The notes: generated by a model from the letters alone, not told the origin. A stretch of 64,000 nt of DNA from Photobacterium carnosum (GCF_002849605.1 NZ_NPIB01000006.1:62001-126000); one strand, 5' to 3'; positions 11,177 to 22,706 are shown, counted from the stretch's first letter. Translations and numbers: made by a program.

Positions 11177-11473
11177 ATGAATCTAAGCACAAAACAAAAG
11201 CAATTCCTAAAAGGTCTCGCTCACAATTTAAAACCTGTTGTTCTTATGGGCTCAAACGGTCTTACTGAAGCAGTATTAGCCGAAATCGACCTAGCGTTAA
11301 ACCACCATGAACTTATTAAAGTGAAAGTGGCTTCTGAAGAACGTGAAACTAAGCTTTTAATCGTTGACGCTATTGTTCGCGAAACTAAAGCTGATAAAGT
11401 ACAAGTCATCGGTAAAACATTAGTGCTATACCGCCAGACTGAAGCACGTAAAATCGAGCTTCCTCGCAAATAA
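11177..11473 (+). CDS. yhbY: CRM-domain RNA-binding protein YhbY
   Basis: A 98-aa single CRM-domain protein associated with pre-50S ribosomal particles in E. coli. The family signature is the N-terminal KQKQFLKGLAHNLKPVVLMG with the GxxG-type loop SNGLTEA, then IKVKV and a basic end. It diverges from rlmE across 211 bp that must hold both promoters, and is followed directly by a strong terminator, so it is monocistronic. The role in ribosome assembly is family knowledge. Confidence 0.95.
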   Translation: MNLSTKQKQFLKGLAHNLKPVVLMGSNGLTEAVLAEIDLALNHHELIKVKVASEERETKLLIVDAIVRETKADKVQVIGKTLVLYRQTEARKIELPRK

Positions 11474-11498
11474 AAAAGGCCGCCTAGCGGCCTTTTTT
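11472..11498 (+). terminator. Intrinsic terminator after yhbY
   Basis: GGCCGC-CTA-GCGGCC stem flanked by A6 and T6; starts at the yhbY stop codon and is able to work in both directions. Confidence 0.93.
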
Positions 11499-11503
11499 AT
11501 AGC

Positions 11504-11537
11504 TGTCGTTGGCAAGAATATCTATTTGCTAACGACA
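11504..11537. repeat. Imperfect inverted repeat between yhbY and greA
   Basis: TGTCGTTGGCAA (11504-11515) faces TTGCTAACGACA (11526-11537): a 12-bp stem with one G-T position and a 10-base loop. No T tract follows on either strand. It lies between the yhbY terminator and the greA 3' end and could protect the greA mRNA end or be a protein site. Confidence 0.45.
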
Positions 11538-11618
11538 AACTTTACCGTTATTAATAAGTTAACGTTTATTTGTCAAACATAGTCTATATCTTTATTTACT
11601 ACAAATGACAACTAAACA

Positions 11619-12092
11619 TTAAATGTATTGTACATCCATTATTTCAAATTCTTTTAAGCCGCCAGGTGTAGTAATTTGTACTTCATCCCCCGTTAACTTA
11701 CCAATTAAGCCACGTGCAATCGGAGAGTTAATTGAAATTAAGTTTTGCTTAATATCAGCTTCATCATCACCCACGATACAATATGTCATTTCTTTATCGC
11801 TATCTAAATCTAACAATTTGATAGTCGTACCAAAAATAATCTTACCTGTATTCGCTAATGTAGTTATATCAATAACCTGTGCCACTGATAACTTATATTC
11901 AATATCTCGAATTTGCGCTTCACAAATACCCTGCTCTTCACGTGCAGCATGGTACTCAGCGTTTTCCTTTAAGTCACCAAGTTCACGTGCTTCAGCAATT
12001 GCTTGAGAAATCAACGGACGACGCTTCAATAATACCTCAAGTTCTTTAAGCAGCTTTTGTTCGCCACGAACAGTCATTGGTACTTTTTCCAT
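11619..12092 (-). CDS. greA: Transcript cleavage factor GreA
   Basis: Binds the RNA polymerase secondary channel and stimulates cleavage of backtracked RNA. The 157-aa protein has the N-terminal coiled coil with the acidic tip [20 protein letters not shown], where the Asp/Glu pair positions the catalytic metal, and a C-terminal FKBP-like domain with [10 protein letters not shown]. Length matches E. coli (158). It stands alone, facing away from the porin. No T-tailed terminator is obvious downstream, only an inverted repeat. Confidence 0.97.
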   Translation of the reverse strand: MEKVPMTVRGEQKLLKELEVLLKRRPLISQAIAEARELGDLKENAEYHAAREEQGICEAQIRDIEYKLSVAQVIDITTLANTGKIIFGTTIKLLDLDSDKEMTYCIVGDDEADIKQNLISINSPIARGLIGKLTGDEVQITTPGGLKEFEIMDVQYI

Positions 12093-12707
12093 AAATAAAT
12101 AGCCTCTGTAACCTGATAGCGCTCGCCAATTTCAGGTAAATAGCGTCAATCTAACTTTAATAGCTAGCCTGACAAAATAAAAATGATTTGGGTTATTTTA
12201 AACAAAGATGACCAAGAGATCATCATAGATAAATGATAATCCGCATTTAACTGTTATTTATCGACTAATTATTAGTTACAGCAACGATAAAAATAGCCCT
12301 AGTGAATATTGAAACCAATAATAACACCCACTATTTTTTGTTAGTACTTACTCACTACTGTATTTTTAATCGATAACAGTATAAAGAAATCCTTTACGGA
12401 ATATTTTTTAAAGCGTGTTTAATCACACTTTTACAAATAAAAATAACTATTTCAAAGATAAAAAAAAGATATCTTTCTAAATATAACTAAAATATAAAAA
12501 ATAATGAGAACTTTTACTTATTTAGCTAACACATTGATTAAATGCATTATAAATATCATTAAAAGACTAAAAACAATCCGTTTAAACTATTTTTTAGCTT
12601 TTTTTACTAACAAATTATCAGTGACCCAAGTAAAAAGAACACCATAACATTTAATAAAAAAATGTAACTTATAAAAAAACTACATATTACATATAAAGGA
12701 TTCGGTA
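12093..12707. other. 615-bp AT-rich gap between greA and the porin gene
   Basis: Divergent control region for greA (-) and the porin (+). It is extremely A/T rich from about 12330 on and contains no plausible reading frame. It must hold the porin promoter and a leader; AAAGGA at about 12696 is the ribosome binding site. In V. cholerae the corresponding ompU upstream region binds ToxR, and a long AT-rich control region fits that, but I cannot single out a binding site by eye. Confidence 0.6.
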
Positions 12708-13772
12708 ATGAACAAGAACCTAATTGCTCTAGCAGTAGCAGCAGCGACTTTCTCTGGCGCAGCATCAGCGGCAACAGTTTATTCAGACGACACTTCTAGC
12801 TTAGCTATCGGCGGCCGTGTAGAAGCTCGCGCACTACTTTCTGAGAATGCTAAAGGTAACACTGATGTATCAGAAGCTCTTCAACAACAAACAAGCAACG
12901 ATGTAACAGACATCTCACGTGTACGTGTAAACATTGATGCTAAAACTCAAATTGCTGATGGCGTACAGGGTGTCGGTTTCTTTGAGCGCGAATTCAAAGC
13001 TGATAATAGCAATGATGAAAATCGTTACATGTACGCCGGTGTAAACAGCGATAAGTACGGCCAGATCGTTTACGGTAAAGCCGACGGTTCACTAGGTATG
13101 CTAACTGATTTCACTGACATCATGGCATATGCAGGTTCTGTTGTTGGTGGTACTAAACTAGCAGTAGCTGATCGTACTACAAACAACCTTTCTTATGTTG
13201 GCACATTCAGCAACTTAACATTTAAAGCAAACTACGTATTTGATGGCGCAGCATATAATGACGATGGTAAGAAAACAGACCAATCTGGTTTCTCAACTGC
13301 CGCTAAATACACTGTAGGCGATACAGGCCTTGCTCTTGGTGTTGGTTATGCACAACAAAAAGATCAAACTGCAGCAAATGACGCAGTAAACCAAACATCT
13401 AAACAAACTTTCGCAGTAGCATCTTACACTATTGGCGACCTATACTTCGGTGGTCTATACAAATACGGTCACCGTGATGCAACTAACCTTGTAAATGGCG
13501 ATCTAACAGATTCTCAAGGTTACGAATTTGCAGCTGCATATACTATGGGCAAAACAGTATTCACTACTACTTACGGCTTCATGAAAGATGAGCGTAACAC
13601 AAGCGGTGATTACGACGAATTAGCAAATGCACTATCTGTCGACGGTACTTACTACTTCAACAGCAACTTCCGTACTTACGCTTCTTACACATTCAACATG
13701 CTTGATAAGAACAAAGTAGGTAAAGTTGCAGCTTCTGACCAGGTTGTTCTAGGTGCTCGTTACGACTTCTAA
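12708..13772 (+). CDS. Outer-membrane general porin (OmpU/OmpL type)
   Basis: A 354-aa Gram-negative trimeric porin. The signal peptide MNKNLIALAVAAATFSGAASA ends at residue 21 (ASA|A), the mature protein is made of alternating beta strands such as LAIGGRVEARALL and YGQIVYGKADG, and it ends in YDF with the terminal Phe required for BAM assembly. A rich AAAGGA site precedes the ATG and codon use is that of a highly expressed gene. The place between greA and dacB equals that of ompU in V. cholerae (greA-ompU-dacB), and Photobacterium names such genes ompL or ompH. Ortholog naming needs a tree; the porin call is firm. ToxR control is inference from location. Confidence 0.93.
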   Translation: MNKNLIALAVAAATFSGAASAATVYSDDTSSLAIGGRVEARALLSENAKGNTDVSEALQQQTSNDVTDISRVRVNIDAKTQIADGVQGVGFFEREFKADNSNDENRYMYAGVNSDKYGQIVYGKADGSLGMLTDFTDIMAYAGSVVGGTKLAVADRTTNNLSYVGTFSNLTFKANYVFDGAAYNDDGKKTDQSGFSTAAKYTVGDTGLALGVGYAQQKDQTAANDAVNQTSKQTFAVASYTIGDLYFGGLYKYGHRDATNLVNGDLTDSQGYEFAAAYTMGKTVFTTTYGFMKDERNTSGDYDELANALSVDGTYYFNSNFRTYASYTFNMLDKNKVGKVAASDQVVLGARYDF

Positions 13773-13794
13773 TTTTAATAATTAAAAGCGTACC

Positions 13795-13825
13795 AAAAAA
13801 GCGTCGACCTCGGTCGGCGCTTTTT
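13795..13825 (+). terminator. Intrinsic terminator after the porin
   Basis: GCGTCGACC / GGTCGGCGC stem (one G-T) between A6 and T5, 25 bp past the stop codon. Confidence 0.9.
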
Positions 13826-13926
13826 GTTATTTAATCGCAACTGAACACTTAGGCGGTACATTTTTACTCAGCACACTAAAAAAGCTATCATTACGACTCA
13901 TTTTATTTATAAAAATATGCCTTGAT

Positions 13927-15330
13927 ATGCTTAAACGACTTATTTGTTCCGCCTTGCTACTAACAAGCATGCCTTCATTTGCTGCGTTTGCGCCTCAGCA
14001 AGCCCTCAAGCAATTACCAACAGGTAGTGACGCCTCACTATTAGTTGTTAACCCTACGACTAACAAGGTTATCTACCAGCACCAAGCAAGTCATCTTCAA
14101 GCCCCGGCTAGCACGCAAAAATTATTAACAGCACTTGCGGCTAAATTATATTTAGGTAATGACTTCCGTTTTAGCACTAACCTTGAAACCCAAGGTAATA
14201 ATGTTATTTTAGATTTTAATGGTGATCCAACATTAAAAAGTAGTGATATTACCAATCTGTTACGTCAACTCAAACAACAAGGCGTTAACACCATTAAAGG
14301 TAATCTTTATCTTAATGGCGGCCACTTTACTGGCTTTGAACATGCCGTTGGTTCACCGTGGGATATGCTGACACAGTGCTATAGTGCGCCATCAAGTAGT
14401 ATTACTTTAGAACATAACTGTTTTGAAGGTGCTTTATATTCAAATATGGCTTTTGGCGCAAAAACACGACTTCATGTACCTAGCCACCAGCCTATAACCG
14501 CTATTAGCGACGCACTTGTAGTTACTAAAGCGCAACAAAAAGAACAATTTTGTGAATTATCATTACAAGCGAATGATAATAATAGCTACCACATAACAGG
14601 TTGCACTCAACCAAAGAAAGATCCACTACCACTTCGGTTTGCGGTTCAAAATACCACCCTATATTCTACAGCAATCATCAAACAACAATTGAAACGTGCT
14701 GGTATACGTTTAGATGGCAAAATTTTACGTAATGACACCATTACAGGTAAGATTGTTGCCACCCATCAATCCGCACCGTTAACCACCCTGCTGTATATTA
14801 TGCTGAAACGCTCAGATAATTTATTTGCCGATAACCTTGCGAAAACCATGGGCGCTAAATACTTTAATCAAGCAGGTAGTTATACCAATGGTGTTGCGGC
14901 TATTAAGGCAATTCTAAAACAAAAAGCCAATATTGATTTATCTAACACTATCATGGTTGATGGTTCAGGTTTATCACGCAATAACCGTTTAAATACCCAT
15001 GATTTAATGGAAGTGCTTACTTACATTTATCATCATCCTAAACTAGGATTAATCACTGATTTACCCGTTGCAGGTAAAAGTGGCACCCTTCAATATCGTA
15101 AAAGTGTCCGTAATTCACCGTTAAAAGATCATATTATTGCTAAAACAGGATCGTTATTTGGTACTTATAACCTTGCCGGTATTATTAAAACCAAATCAGG
15201 CCAACCATTATTGTTTGTACAGCTGGTAACTAACTATTACCCAACAGAGGCTGAATTAAAAGCCAGCCCGTTACCGCCAATCAATCAATTTGAAAAACAA
15301 TACTATACGTCGCTATATAATAATTACTGA
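13927..15330 (+). CDS. dacB: D-alanyl-D-alanine carboxypeptidase/endopeptidase PBP4
   Basis: Periplasmic class C penicillin-binding protein that trims peptide stems and cleaves cross-links. The 467-aa product has a signal peptide (about 1-19, SFA|A). Active-site motifs are STQK (62-65), SDN (296-298) and KTG (406-408), with the long insert between the first two that marks the PBP4 family. Four cysteines fall in this insert. It follows the porin with its own 100-bp spacer, the same pair as in V. cholerae, and ends at a bidirectional terminator shared with carB. Confidence 0.96.
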   Translation: MLKRLICSALLLTSMPSFAAFAPQQALKQLPTGSDASLLVVNPTTNKVIYQHQASHLQAPASTQKLLTALAAKLYLGNDFRFSTNLETQGNNVILDFNGDPTLKSSDITNLLRQLKQQGVNTIKGNLYLNGGHFTGFEHAVGSPWDMLTQCYSAPSSSITLEHNCFEGALYSNMAFGAKTRLHVPSHQPITAISDALVVTKAQQKEQFCELSLQANDNNSYHITGCTQPKKDPLPLRFAVQNTTLYSTAIIKQQLKRAGIRLDGKILRNDTITGKIVATHQSAPLTTLLYIMLKRSDNLFADNLAKTMGAKYFNQAGSYTNGVAAIKAILKQKANIDLSNTIMVDGSGLSRNNRLNTHDLMEVLTYIYHHPKLGLITDLPVAGKSGTLQYRKSVRNSPLKDHIIAKTGSLFGTYNLAGIIKTKSGQPLLFVQLVTNYYPTEAELKASPLPPINQFEKQYYTSLYNNY

Positions 15331-15365
15331 TTGAAATTAACGTGGTAGTCGTTTAATACACCAAT

Positions 15366-15399
15366 AAAAAAAGCCGATCATTTTCATGATCGGCTTTTT
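15366..15399. terminator. Bidirectional terminator between dacB and carB
   Basis: AAAAAGCCGATCA / TGATCGGCTTTTT with a short T-rich loop. It has A and T tracts on both sides and separates the convergent dacB (+) and carB (-). Confidence 0.92.
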
Positions 15400-15429
15400 A
15401 TTACCATTAACAATCGTATCGCAATACGA

Positions 15430-18400
15430 TTATTTAATCATTGCATGCCACTCTTGAATCGAGGTTACGGTATTACGATCGTCGGCAGTGTGTGCCAGAC
15501 AAGTCGCAAAACCTGCATTCAACGTCGTGGTGTAATTCACTTTTTCAGCCAATGCACTACGACGAAGAACTTTAGAATCTTCAATTGCTTGGCGACCTTC
15601 AGCCGTGTTCACAATATAGGTGTATTCATTATTCTTAATACGGTCAAGAATATGAGGGCGACCTTCTTGAACTTTGTTTACCAAGCGAGGGTTAATTCCC
15701 GCTTCACCCAACACAACCGCGGTTCCATGAGTCGCATCGAGTTGATAACCTAGTTTAATTAACTTAGACGCTAAATCAACTACGCGTTTCTTATCCCCAT
15801 CACGTACAGAAAGCAATGCCCGGCCTGATGATGGATACTCTTTACCACAACCTAACTCAGCTTTAGCAAACGCTTCTGCAAACGTATTACCAATCCCCAT
15901 GACTTCACCCGTTGAGCGCATTTCAGGGCCTAACAATGGGTCAACACCAGGGAATTTATTAAACGGTAATACCACTTCTTTTACTGAGTAATAAGGTGGA
16001 ATAACTTCTTTAGTAAAACCTTGTGAATCAAGAGATTGACCCGCCATCACACGAGCCGCTATTTTTGCAACTGGTACGCCTGTCGCTTTTGAAACAAACG
16101 GTACGGTACGCGCAGCACGAGGGTTAACTTCAATTAAATAAACTTCGTTATCTTTTACTGCAAACTGGGTATTCATCAAACCGCGAACCCCAAGTTCAAA
16201 TGCCAAGTTCTTCACTTGCTCACGCATTACGTCTTGAATTTCTTTACTTAGCGTATAAGCAGGTAATGAACATGCAGAGTCACCAGAGTGAACACCCGCT
16301 TGCTCAATGTGCTCCATAATGCCACAAATCACCACTTGCTCACCGTCACAAATCGCATCAACGTCAACTTCAATTGCATCATCAAGGAAACGGTCAAGCA
16401 ATACTGGTGATTCGTTTGAAACACTCACCGCTTCATTAAAGTAACGACGTAAATCTTGCTCATCGTACACAATTTCCATCGCGCGACCGCCAAGTACATA
16501 TGATGGACGCACAACTAATGGGAAACCGATGATTTTTGACTTCTCAATCGCTTGTTCCATCGCTGTAACGGTTGCGTTTTCTGGCTGTAATAAACCTAAA
16601 CGGTCAACAGCTTGCTGGAAACGTTCACGATCTTCAGCGCGGTCAATGGCATCAGGGCTAGTACCAATAATCGGTACACCAGCAGCTTCTAATGCGCGCG
16701 CTAATTTAAGGGGTGTTTGACCACCGTATTGCACAATCACACCTTTTGGTTTTTCAACACGTACAATCGCTAATACATCTTCCAGTGTGACAGGTTCAAA
16801 ATATAAACGGTCAGAGGTATCGTAGTCAGTTGATACTGTCTCTGGGTTACAGTTAACCATGATAGTTTCATAACCATCTTCACGTAATGCTAGTGATGCA
16901 TGTACACAACAATAGTCAAATTCAATACCTTGACCGATACGGTTAGGGCCACCACCGATAATCATGATTTTTTCTTTGGTGGTTGGATTTGCTTCACATT
17001 CGTCATCGTATGATGAGTACATGTAAGCGGTATCTGATGAAAATTCAGCGGCACAGGTATCAACACGCTTGTACACGGGATGAATATTGAATTGGTCACG
17101 CAGCTTACGAATTTCAGCTTCAGCGACACCTAATATTTTCGCTAAACGCGCATCTGCAAAACCTTTACGTTTTAGACTGCGCAATGCTTGTTCATTTAAA
17201 CCAGCAAAACCCGCCGCTTTAACACGCGCTTCATCTTTTACGATATCTTCAATTTGAACCAAGAACCAACGGTCAATATTGGTTAGATTAAAAATACCAT
17301 CGACTGACATACCTGCACGGAAAGCATCTGCGATATACCAAATACGCTCAGCACCCGCGGCTTTTAATTCATAACGAATTTTACTCATTGCATTCGGTTC
17401 ATCAAGATCAACCATCTCGTCAAAACCTGTCGCACCAACTTCTAGACCGCGTAATGCTTTATGCAATGACTCTTGTTGATTTCGACCAATCGCCATTACT
17501 TCACCGACAGACTTCATCTGGGTGGTAAGACGGTCATTAGCACCCACAAACTTTTCAAAGTTAAAGCGCGGGATCTTAGTTACAACATAATCAATGGTTG
17601 GTTCAAATGACGCTGGCGTTGCGCCACCTGTAATATCATTCATCAATTCATCAAGGGTAAAACCAATCGCCAGTTTTGCCGCAATTTTAGCAATCGGGAA
17701 GCCTGTCGCTTTAGAGGCTAATGCTGATGAACGTGATACACGAGGATTCATCTCGATAATAACCATACGGCCATCTTGAGGATTAATACCAAACTGAACG
17801 TTTGAACCGCCCGTTTCAACACCAATTTCACGTAACACCGCTAGCGATGCATTACGCATTAATTGGTATTCTTTATCCGTTAGGGTTTGAGCCGGAGCAA
17901 CGGTGATTGAGTCACCAGTATGAATACCCATTGGGTCAAAATTTTCAATCGCACACACGATGATACAGTTATCGTTTTTATCACGAACCACTTCCATCTC
18001 ATATTCTTTCCAGCCAATCAGTGATTCATCAATCAACAACTCACTTGTTGGTGATAAATCTAAGCCGCGTGAACAGATATCTTCAAATTCTTCTTTATTG
18101 TATGCAATGCCGCCACCAGTACCGCCCATCGTAAATGACGGACGAATAATACAAGGGAAGCCCACCATATCGAGCACTTTATAGGCTTCTTCCATGGTAG
18201 TTGCAGTATCCGCACGAGGACACTCAAGACCGATAGACTTCATTGCTTTATCAAAACGTGAACGATTTTCAGCTTTATCAATTGCGTCAGCTGTCGCACC
18301 AATCATTTCGACATTAAATTCTTTTAATACGCCATACTTTTCAAGATCTAAGGCACAGTTAAGTGCAGTTTGGCCACCCATCGTTGGCAACACTGCATCT

Positions 18401-18648
18401 GGACGTTCTTTTTCGATGATCTTGCGTACTACTTCCCAGTGAATAGGCTCTATATATGTAGCATCCGCCATATCAGGGTCGGTCATGATCGTTGCAGGGT
18501 TTGAGTTAACCAGAATAACGCGATAACCCTCTTCACGCAGCGCTTTACATGCTTGTGCACCAGAGTAGTCGAATTCACACGCTTGACCGATAACAATCGG
18601 ACCAGCACCTAAGATTAATACACTTTTAATGTCAGTACGTTTTGGCAT
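15430..18648 (-). CDS. carB: Carbamoyl-phosphate synthase, large subunit
   Basis: Makes carbamoyl phosphate from ammonia, bicarbonate and 2 ATP for arginine and pyrimidine synthesis. The 1072-aa protein (E. coli 1073) shows the internal duplication of two ATP-grasp halves: [22 protein letters not shown] near the start and [18 protein letters not shown] in the middle, each followed by an ATP-grasp domain with [17 protein letters not shown] and [17 protein letters not shown]. The C-terminal domain, starting near 935, is the allosteric domain for ornithine and UMP. It begins 17 bp after carA. Confidence 0.98.
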   Translation of the reverse strand: MPKRTDIKSVLILGAGPIVIGQACEFDYSGAQACKALREEGYRVILVNSNPATIMTDPDMADATYIEPIHWEVVRKIIEKERPDAVLPTMGGQTALNCALDLEKYGVLKEFNVEMIGATADAIDKAENRSRFDKAMKSIGLECPRADTATTMEEAYKVLDMVGFPCIIRPSFTMGGTGGGIAYNKEEFEDICSRGLDLSPTSELLIDESLIGWKEYEMEVVRDKNDNCIIVCAIENFDPMGIHTGDSITVAPAQTLTDKEYQLMRNASLAVLREIGVETGGSNVQFGINPQDGRMVIIEMNPRVSRSSALASKATGFPIAKIAAKLAIGFTLDELMNDITGGATPASFEPTIDYVVTKIPRFNFEKFVGANDRLTTQMKSVGEVMAIGRNQQESLHKALRGLEVGATGFDEMVDLDEPNAMSKIRYELKAAGAERIWYIADAFRAGMSVDGIFNLTNIDRWFLVQIEDIVKDEARVKAAGFAGLNEQALRSLKRKGFADARLAKILGVAEAEIRKLRDQFNIHPVYKRVDTCAAEFSSDTAYMYSSYDDECEANPTTKEKIMIIGGGPNRIGQGIEFDYCCVHASLALREDGYETIMVNCNPETVSTDYDTSDRLYFEPVTLEDVLAIVRVEKPKGVIVQYGGQTPLKLARALEAAGVPIIGTSPDAIDRAEDRERFQQAVDRLGLLQPENATVTAMEQAIEKSKIIGFPLVVRPSYVLGGRAMEIVYDEQDLRRYFNEAVSVSNESPVLLDRFLDDAIEVDVDAICDGEQVVICGIMEHIEQAGVHSGDSACSLPAYTLSKEIQDVMREQVKNLAFELGVRGLMNTQFAVKDNEVYLIEVNPRAARTVPFVSKATGVPVAKIAARVMAGQSLDSQGFTKEVIPPYYSVKEVVLPFNKFPGVDPLLGPEMRSTGEVMGIGNTFAEAFAKAELGCGKEYPSSGRALLSVRDGDKKRVVDLASKLIKLGYQLDATHGTAVVLGEAGINPRLVNKVQEGRPHILDRIKNNEYTYIVNTAEGRQAIEDSKVLRRSALAEKVNYTTTLNAGFATCLAHTADDRNTVTSIQEWHAMIK

Positions 18649-18665
18649 TTTTTACTACTCCCGGC

Positions 18666-19820
18666 TTAGGCGTTGCATGCTTCATTAATAGAAAGCTTTA
18701 TTAATTCGATAAAATGATCAAATAGTGGTGCTGCATCATGAGGACCAGGGCTTGCTTCTGGATGGCCTTGGAAACTAAATGCAGGCTTGTCGGTACGATG
18801 GATACCTTGTAGAGAGCCATCAAACAGGGATTTATGTGTTGCACGTAAATTTTCAGGTAATGTTGCTTCATCAGCCGCAAAACCATGGTTCTGGCTGGTG
18901 ATCATCACCACATCACGTTCAAGATCTTTTACTGGATGGTTAGCACCATGATGACCAAATTTCATTTTTACGGTTTTAGCACCGCTCGCTAAGGCTAAAA
19001 TCTGGTGTCCAAGACAGATACCAAAAATCGGTATATTTTTATCTAGGAAAACTTTGGTTGCTTCAATCGCATAAGTACATGGCGCGGGGTCACCGGGTCC
19101 ATTTGATAAGAAAATACCATCTGGATTTAATGCCAACACGTCTTCTGCTGTTGTTTGTGCAGGAACAACCGTTAGACGGCAGCCACGATCAACCAACATC
19201 CGTAGAATATTTCTTTTCGCACCAAAGTCATAAGCGACAACATGGTACGGTAGTTCACTGTCATCTTTCGCCGCAGGCAAGCCACCGGTTAATGTCCATG
19301 AACCTTGTTTCCAGCTGTAAGTTTCATTGGTGGTCACTTCTTTCGCTAAATCCATCCCTTTAAGACCAGGAAATGCTTGAGCTTGAGCAAGTGCCGCTGC
19401 TTCATCTAGGTTATTACCCGCAACGATACATCCGTTTTGAGCACCTTTTTCACGTAAAATTCGCGTTAGTTTACGCGTATCAATATCAGCGATACCCACG
19501 ACATTTTGCGATTTAAGATAATCAGAAAGGGATTGTTCACTGCGGAAATTGGAAGCGATAAGAGGAAGATCACGAATTACCAAACCTTGAGCATGAATTG
19601 CCGTTGATTCTTCGTCTTCAGTATTGGTACCGGTATTGCCAATATGGGGATAGGTAAGAGTTACGATCTGTTGCGAGTAAGAGGGGTCAGTGATAATTTC
19701 TTGATACCCCGTCATCGAGGTATTAAAAACAACTTCACCAACAGCCGAACCATCTGCCCCAATGGACACGCCGCGGAACACTGTCCCATCTTCAAGGACT
19801 AACAGCGCAGATTTGCTCAA
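18666..19820 (-). CDS. carA: Carbamoyl-phosphate synthase, small (glutaminase) subunit (TTG start)
   Basis: Releases ammonia from glutamine for CarB. The 384-aa protein has the catalytic Cys269 in FGICLGHQ and His/Glu in [11 protein letters not shown] place the start at TTG 19820, giving [12 protein letters not shown] as in vibrio homologues: GGAGG lies five bases before it. An in-frame ATG nine codons upstream overlaps that ribosome binding site and has none of its own. The sequence GGTTGTCTTGA at this start is identical to that at the rimP start. Co-transcribed with carB. Confidence 0.97.
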   Translation of the reverse strand: MSKSALLVLEDGTVFRGVSIGADGSAVGEVVFNTSMTGYQEIITDPSYSQQIVTLTYPHIGNTGTNTEDEESTAIHAQGLVIRDLPLIASNFRSEQSLSDYLKSQNVVGIADIDTRKLTRILREKGAQNGCIVAGNNLDEAAALAQAQAFPGLKGMDLAKEVTTNETYSWKQGSWTLTGGLPAAKDDSELPYHVVAYDFGAKRNILRMLVDRGCRLTVVPAQTTAEDVLALNPDGIFLSNGPGDPAPCTYAIEATKVFLDKNIPIFGICLGHQILALASGAKTVKMKFGHHGANHPVKDLERDVVMITSQNHGFAADEATLPENLRATHKSLFDGSLQGIHRTDKPAFSFQGHPEASPGPHDAAPLFDHFIELIKLSINEACNA

Positions 19821-20338
19821 GACAACCTCCAAAAAATAAAAATGCAATTAAAACAGATAAACTTGCAACTACCCATTCCATTTAACGCCAAAAACCTTCA
19901 ACTACTGATTTTTGACAAATTGCGCAAATTCTATGGATCAGTTAGCAATCTGTCAACATTTAACCATAATTAAATTTAAAAAATCACATCAAACCACAAT
20001 ATTTCAACTCAAACCCTGTAAATGACAACTTTCATTGCAGGTTTAAGACCATACAATAACATTCATTAAAATGTAATCGATTGCCTAGGTTGCAAATACG
20101 TTACTTTAAATTAAAATTACACGCAAACGATAAAACACGCAGAGTTATGTCAAACAAATACCGATCTAATTACAAAAGCCAGTCGTAATGCAAATAAAAA
20201 CAACAAAACATTGCCTTTTTCAACCCTTTCATTATGGTTAACATTACAAGCAATAATCTTACCGAACGCTGACTTATTTATGCATAAAAAATCACGCACG
20301 ACGCATAAAAATAATCCATTTATGATTTATTCAGGCAT
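19821..20338. other. Long control region upstream of carAB
   Basis: About 520 bp with no supported gene, between carA (-) and the dapB terminator. It should hold the carAB promoters. Candidate sites: ACGCAAACG at 20121-20129, a perfect half of the PurR operator; and TGCATAAAAAATCA at 20281-20294, which matches 8 of 10 core positions of an ARG box, with a weaker CGCAT half 21 bp further. E. coli carAB has two promoters controlled by purine/pyrimidine and arginine regulators; applying that here is inference. Confidence 0.5.
20121..20129. promoter_or_regulatory. PurR-like half operator upstream of carA
   Basis: ACGCAAACG equals the first nine bases of the PurR consensus; the second half (ATAAAAC) is poor. 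It lies 300 bp before the carA start. Candidate only. Confidence 0.3.
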
Positions 20339-20363
20339 AAAAAAACCTGCCATTAGGCAGGTT
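20339..20363 (-). terminator. Intrinsic terminator after dapB
   Basis: Minus strand AACCTGCC-TAAT-GGCAGGTT followed by T5-T7, about 28 bp past the dapB stop. Confidence 0.92.
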
Positions 20364-20390
20364 ATCGACAGTTATAATAGCATTTTATTT

Positions 20391-21218
<828 letters not shown>

Positions 21219-21261
21219 CTATTCATAATAATATGTTCCACTGTAGCTTGTTGACTATCAT

Positions 21262-21289
21262 AAAAAAAGCCCCAGTCTTCACTGAGGCT
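21262..21289 (-). terminator. Intrinsic terminator after ispH
   Basis: Minus strand AGCCTCAGT-GAAG-ACTGGGGCT (one G-T pair, GNRA-like loop) then T7. Confidence 0.92.
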
Positions 21290-21313
21290 CATTGATCATG
21301 AACAAACACCGTA

Positions 21314-22258
21314 TTAGATATTCTTTACTTGTAACTCACGCGGCACTTCAAAGAACATATTTTCTTCACGACCGGATAATTCTTCAACATCAGAAGTATT
21401 AGTAAGCTGTTTAATTCGCGCAATAATTTGATTCACTAACTCTTCAGGAGCAGATGCACCCGCGGTTACACCCACTACTTTTCTACCTTCAAGCCATTGT
21501 GGATTAATATCTTCAGCGCTATCGGTTAGATAACTAGGTGTTCCTAATTTAACCGCCAGCTCACTCAATCGATTAGAGTTTGAGGAGTTCTTAGAGCCAA
21601 CCACTATCATCACATCAACCGTTGCTGCCATTTCACGCACCGCATCTTGACGATTTTGCGTTGCATAACAAATATCATCTTTACGTGGACCTTGAATGTC
21701 AGGGAACACGTGGCGTAAACGATCGATAACATCCGCCGTTTCATCAACCGATAGCGTAGTTTGGCTAACAAAATGTAAGTTTGATGGATCTTTTACCACC
21801 AACGTATCGACATCTTCTGGTTTCTCAACCAAATACATACCGCCATCATGATTAGCATATTGTCCCATCGTGCCTTCCACTTCAGGATGACCCGCATGAC
21901 CAATTAACACCACTTCCATTGCTTTACGGCTAGCACGTGCCACTTCCATATGTACTTTAGTCACTAATGGGCAGGTGGCATCAAATACCGTTAACTGGCG
22001 CGCTTTGGCTTCATTTCTAACCGCTTGTGATACCCCATGAGCTGAAAATATAACAATATTATCATCAGGGACTTCACTTAATTCTTCGATAAAAATAGCA
22101 CCGCGCTGTTTAAGGCCTTCAACAACAAAGCGGTTATGTACCACTTCATGACGCACATAAATAGGGGGCTGATACATTTCTAATGCACGCTCAACAATGC
22201 TAATCGCACGATCAACACCAGCACAAAAACCCCGTGGATTTGCGAGTAATATTTTCAT
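21314..22258 (-). CDS. ispH: 4-hydroxy-3-methylbut-2-enyl diphosphate reductase
   Basis: Last enzyme of the MEP isoprenoid pathway, an iron-sulfur protein. The 314-aa product begins [15 protein letters not shown] with Cys12, and has cluster cysteines in DATCPLV and in [16 protein letters not shown] and AHGVSQ carry the conserved histidines. I use the ATG at 22258; the preceding TTG codon is not needed. It follows fkpB by 13 bp, the usual fkpB-ispH pair. Confidence 0.98.
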   Translation of the reverse strand: MKILLANPRGFCAGVDRAISIVERALEMYQPPIYVRHEVVHNRFVVEGLKQRGAIFIEELSEVPDDNIVIFSAHGVSQAVRNEAKARQLTVFDATCPLVTKVHMEVARASRKAMEVVLIGHAGHPEVEGTMGQYANHDGGMYLVEKPEDVDTLVVKDPSNLHFVSQTTLSVDETADVIDRLRHVFPDIQGPRKDDICYATQNRQDAVREMAATVDVMIVVGSKNSSNSNRLSELAVKLGTPSYLTDSAEDINPQWLEGRKVVGVTAGASAPEELVNQIIARIKQLTNTSDVEELSGREENMFFEVPRELQVKNI

Positions 22259-22271
22259 CAATTAATGACTC

Positions 22272-22706
22272 TTAACGTTCAATGGAGACAACTTCAACCT
22301 CAAAGGTAACGATCTTTCCAGCTAATGGATGATTAAAATCAACCGTCACTGAATCACCCACGACTTGGGTAATTATACCGGGAATATCATGTCCATCAGG
22401 GCCAGTAAAAGCAATAATACGACCAACTTCTGCGGGAGTATCAACACTAAACTTACTCAATTCGACATGATGAATATTATTTGGATTTGAAGGGCCAAAA
22501 GCATCTTCTGGGGCTAACTCAAACTGTTTTTTCTCTCCAGCAGCTAACCCAAGTAAACATTTTTCAAAATTAGCGGTAAGGCTACCATCACCCATGCGAA
22601 AAATCACAGGTTTAGCGTTGGCAAACGTCGACTCAGCCACAGACCCATCCGCTAACTTAATCGCAAAGTGCATTAACACTTCACTGTTATCCTTGATCAT
22701 CGACAT
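22272..22706 (-). CDS. fkpB: FKBP-type peptidyl-prolyl isomerase (SlpA type)
   Basis: Cytoplasmic two-domain FKBP with prolyl isomerase and chaperone domains. The 144-aa protein shows VLMHFAIKLADGSVAEST, the DGSLTANFEKCLLGLAAGEKK segment, PEDAFGPSNPNNI and VDFNHPLAGK, typical of the SlpA subgroup. A 157-bp gap containing the lspA terminator separates it from lspA, so fkpB-ispH likely has its own promoter. Confidence 0.95.
   Translation of the reverse strand: MSMIKDNSEVLMHFAIKLADGSVAESTFANAKPVIFRMGDGSLTANFEKCLLGLAAGEKKQFELAPEDAFGPSNPNNIHHVELSKFSVDTPAEVGRIIAFTGPDGHDIPGIITQVVGDSVTVDFNHPLAGKIVTFEVEVVSIER

Noticed and set aside
12230-12250. TGATAATC string before the porin as a Fur box
   Set aside because: Only about 12 of 19 consensus positions match; expected by chance in this A/T-rich gap.
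15430-18648. Internal repeat in carB as a possible gene duplication
   Set aside because: Two ATP-grasp halves are the normal architecture of the synthase.
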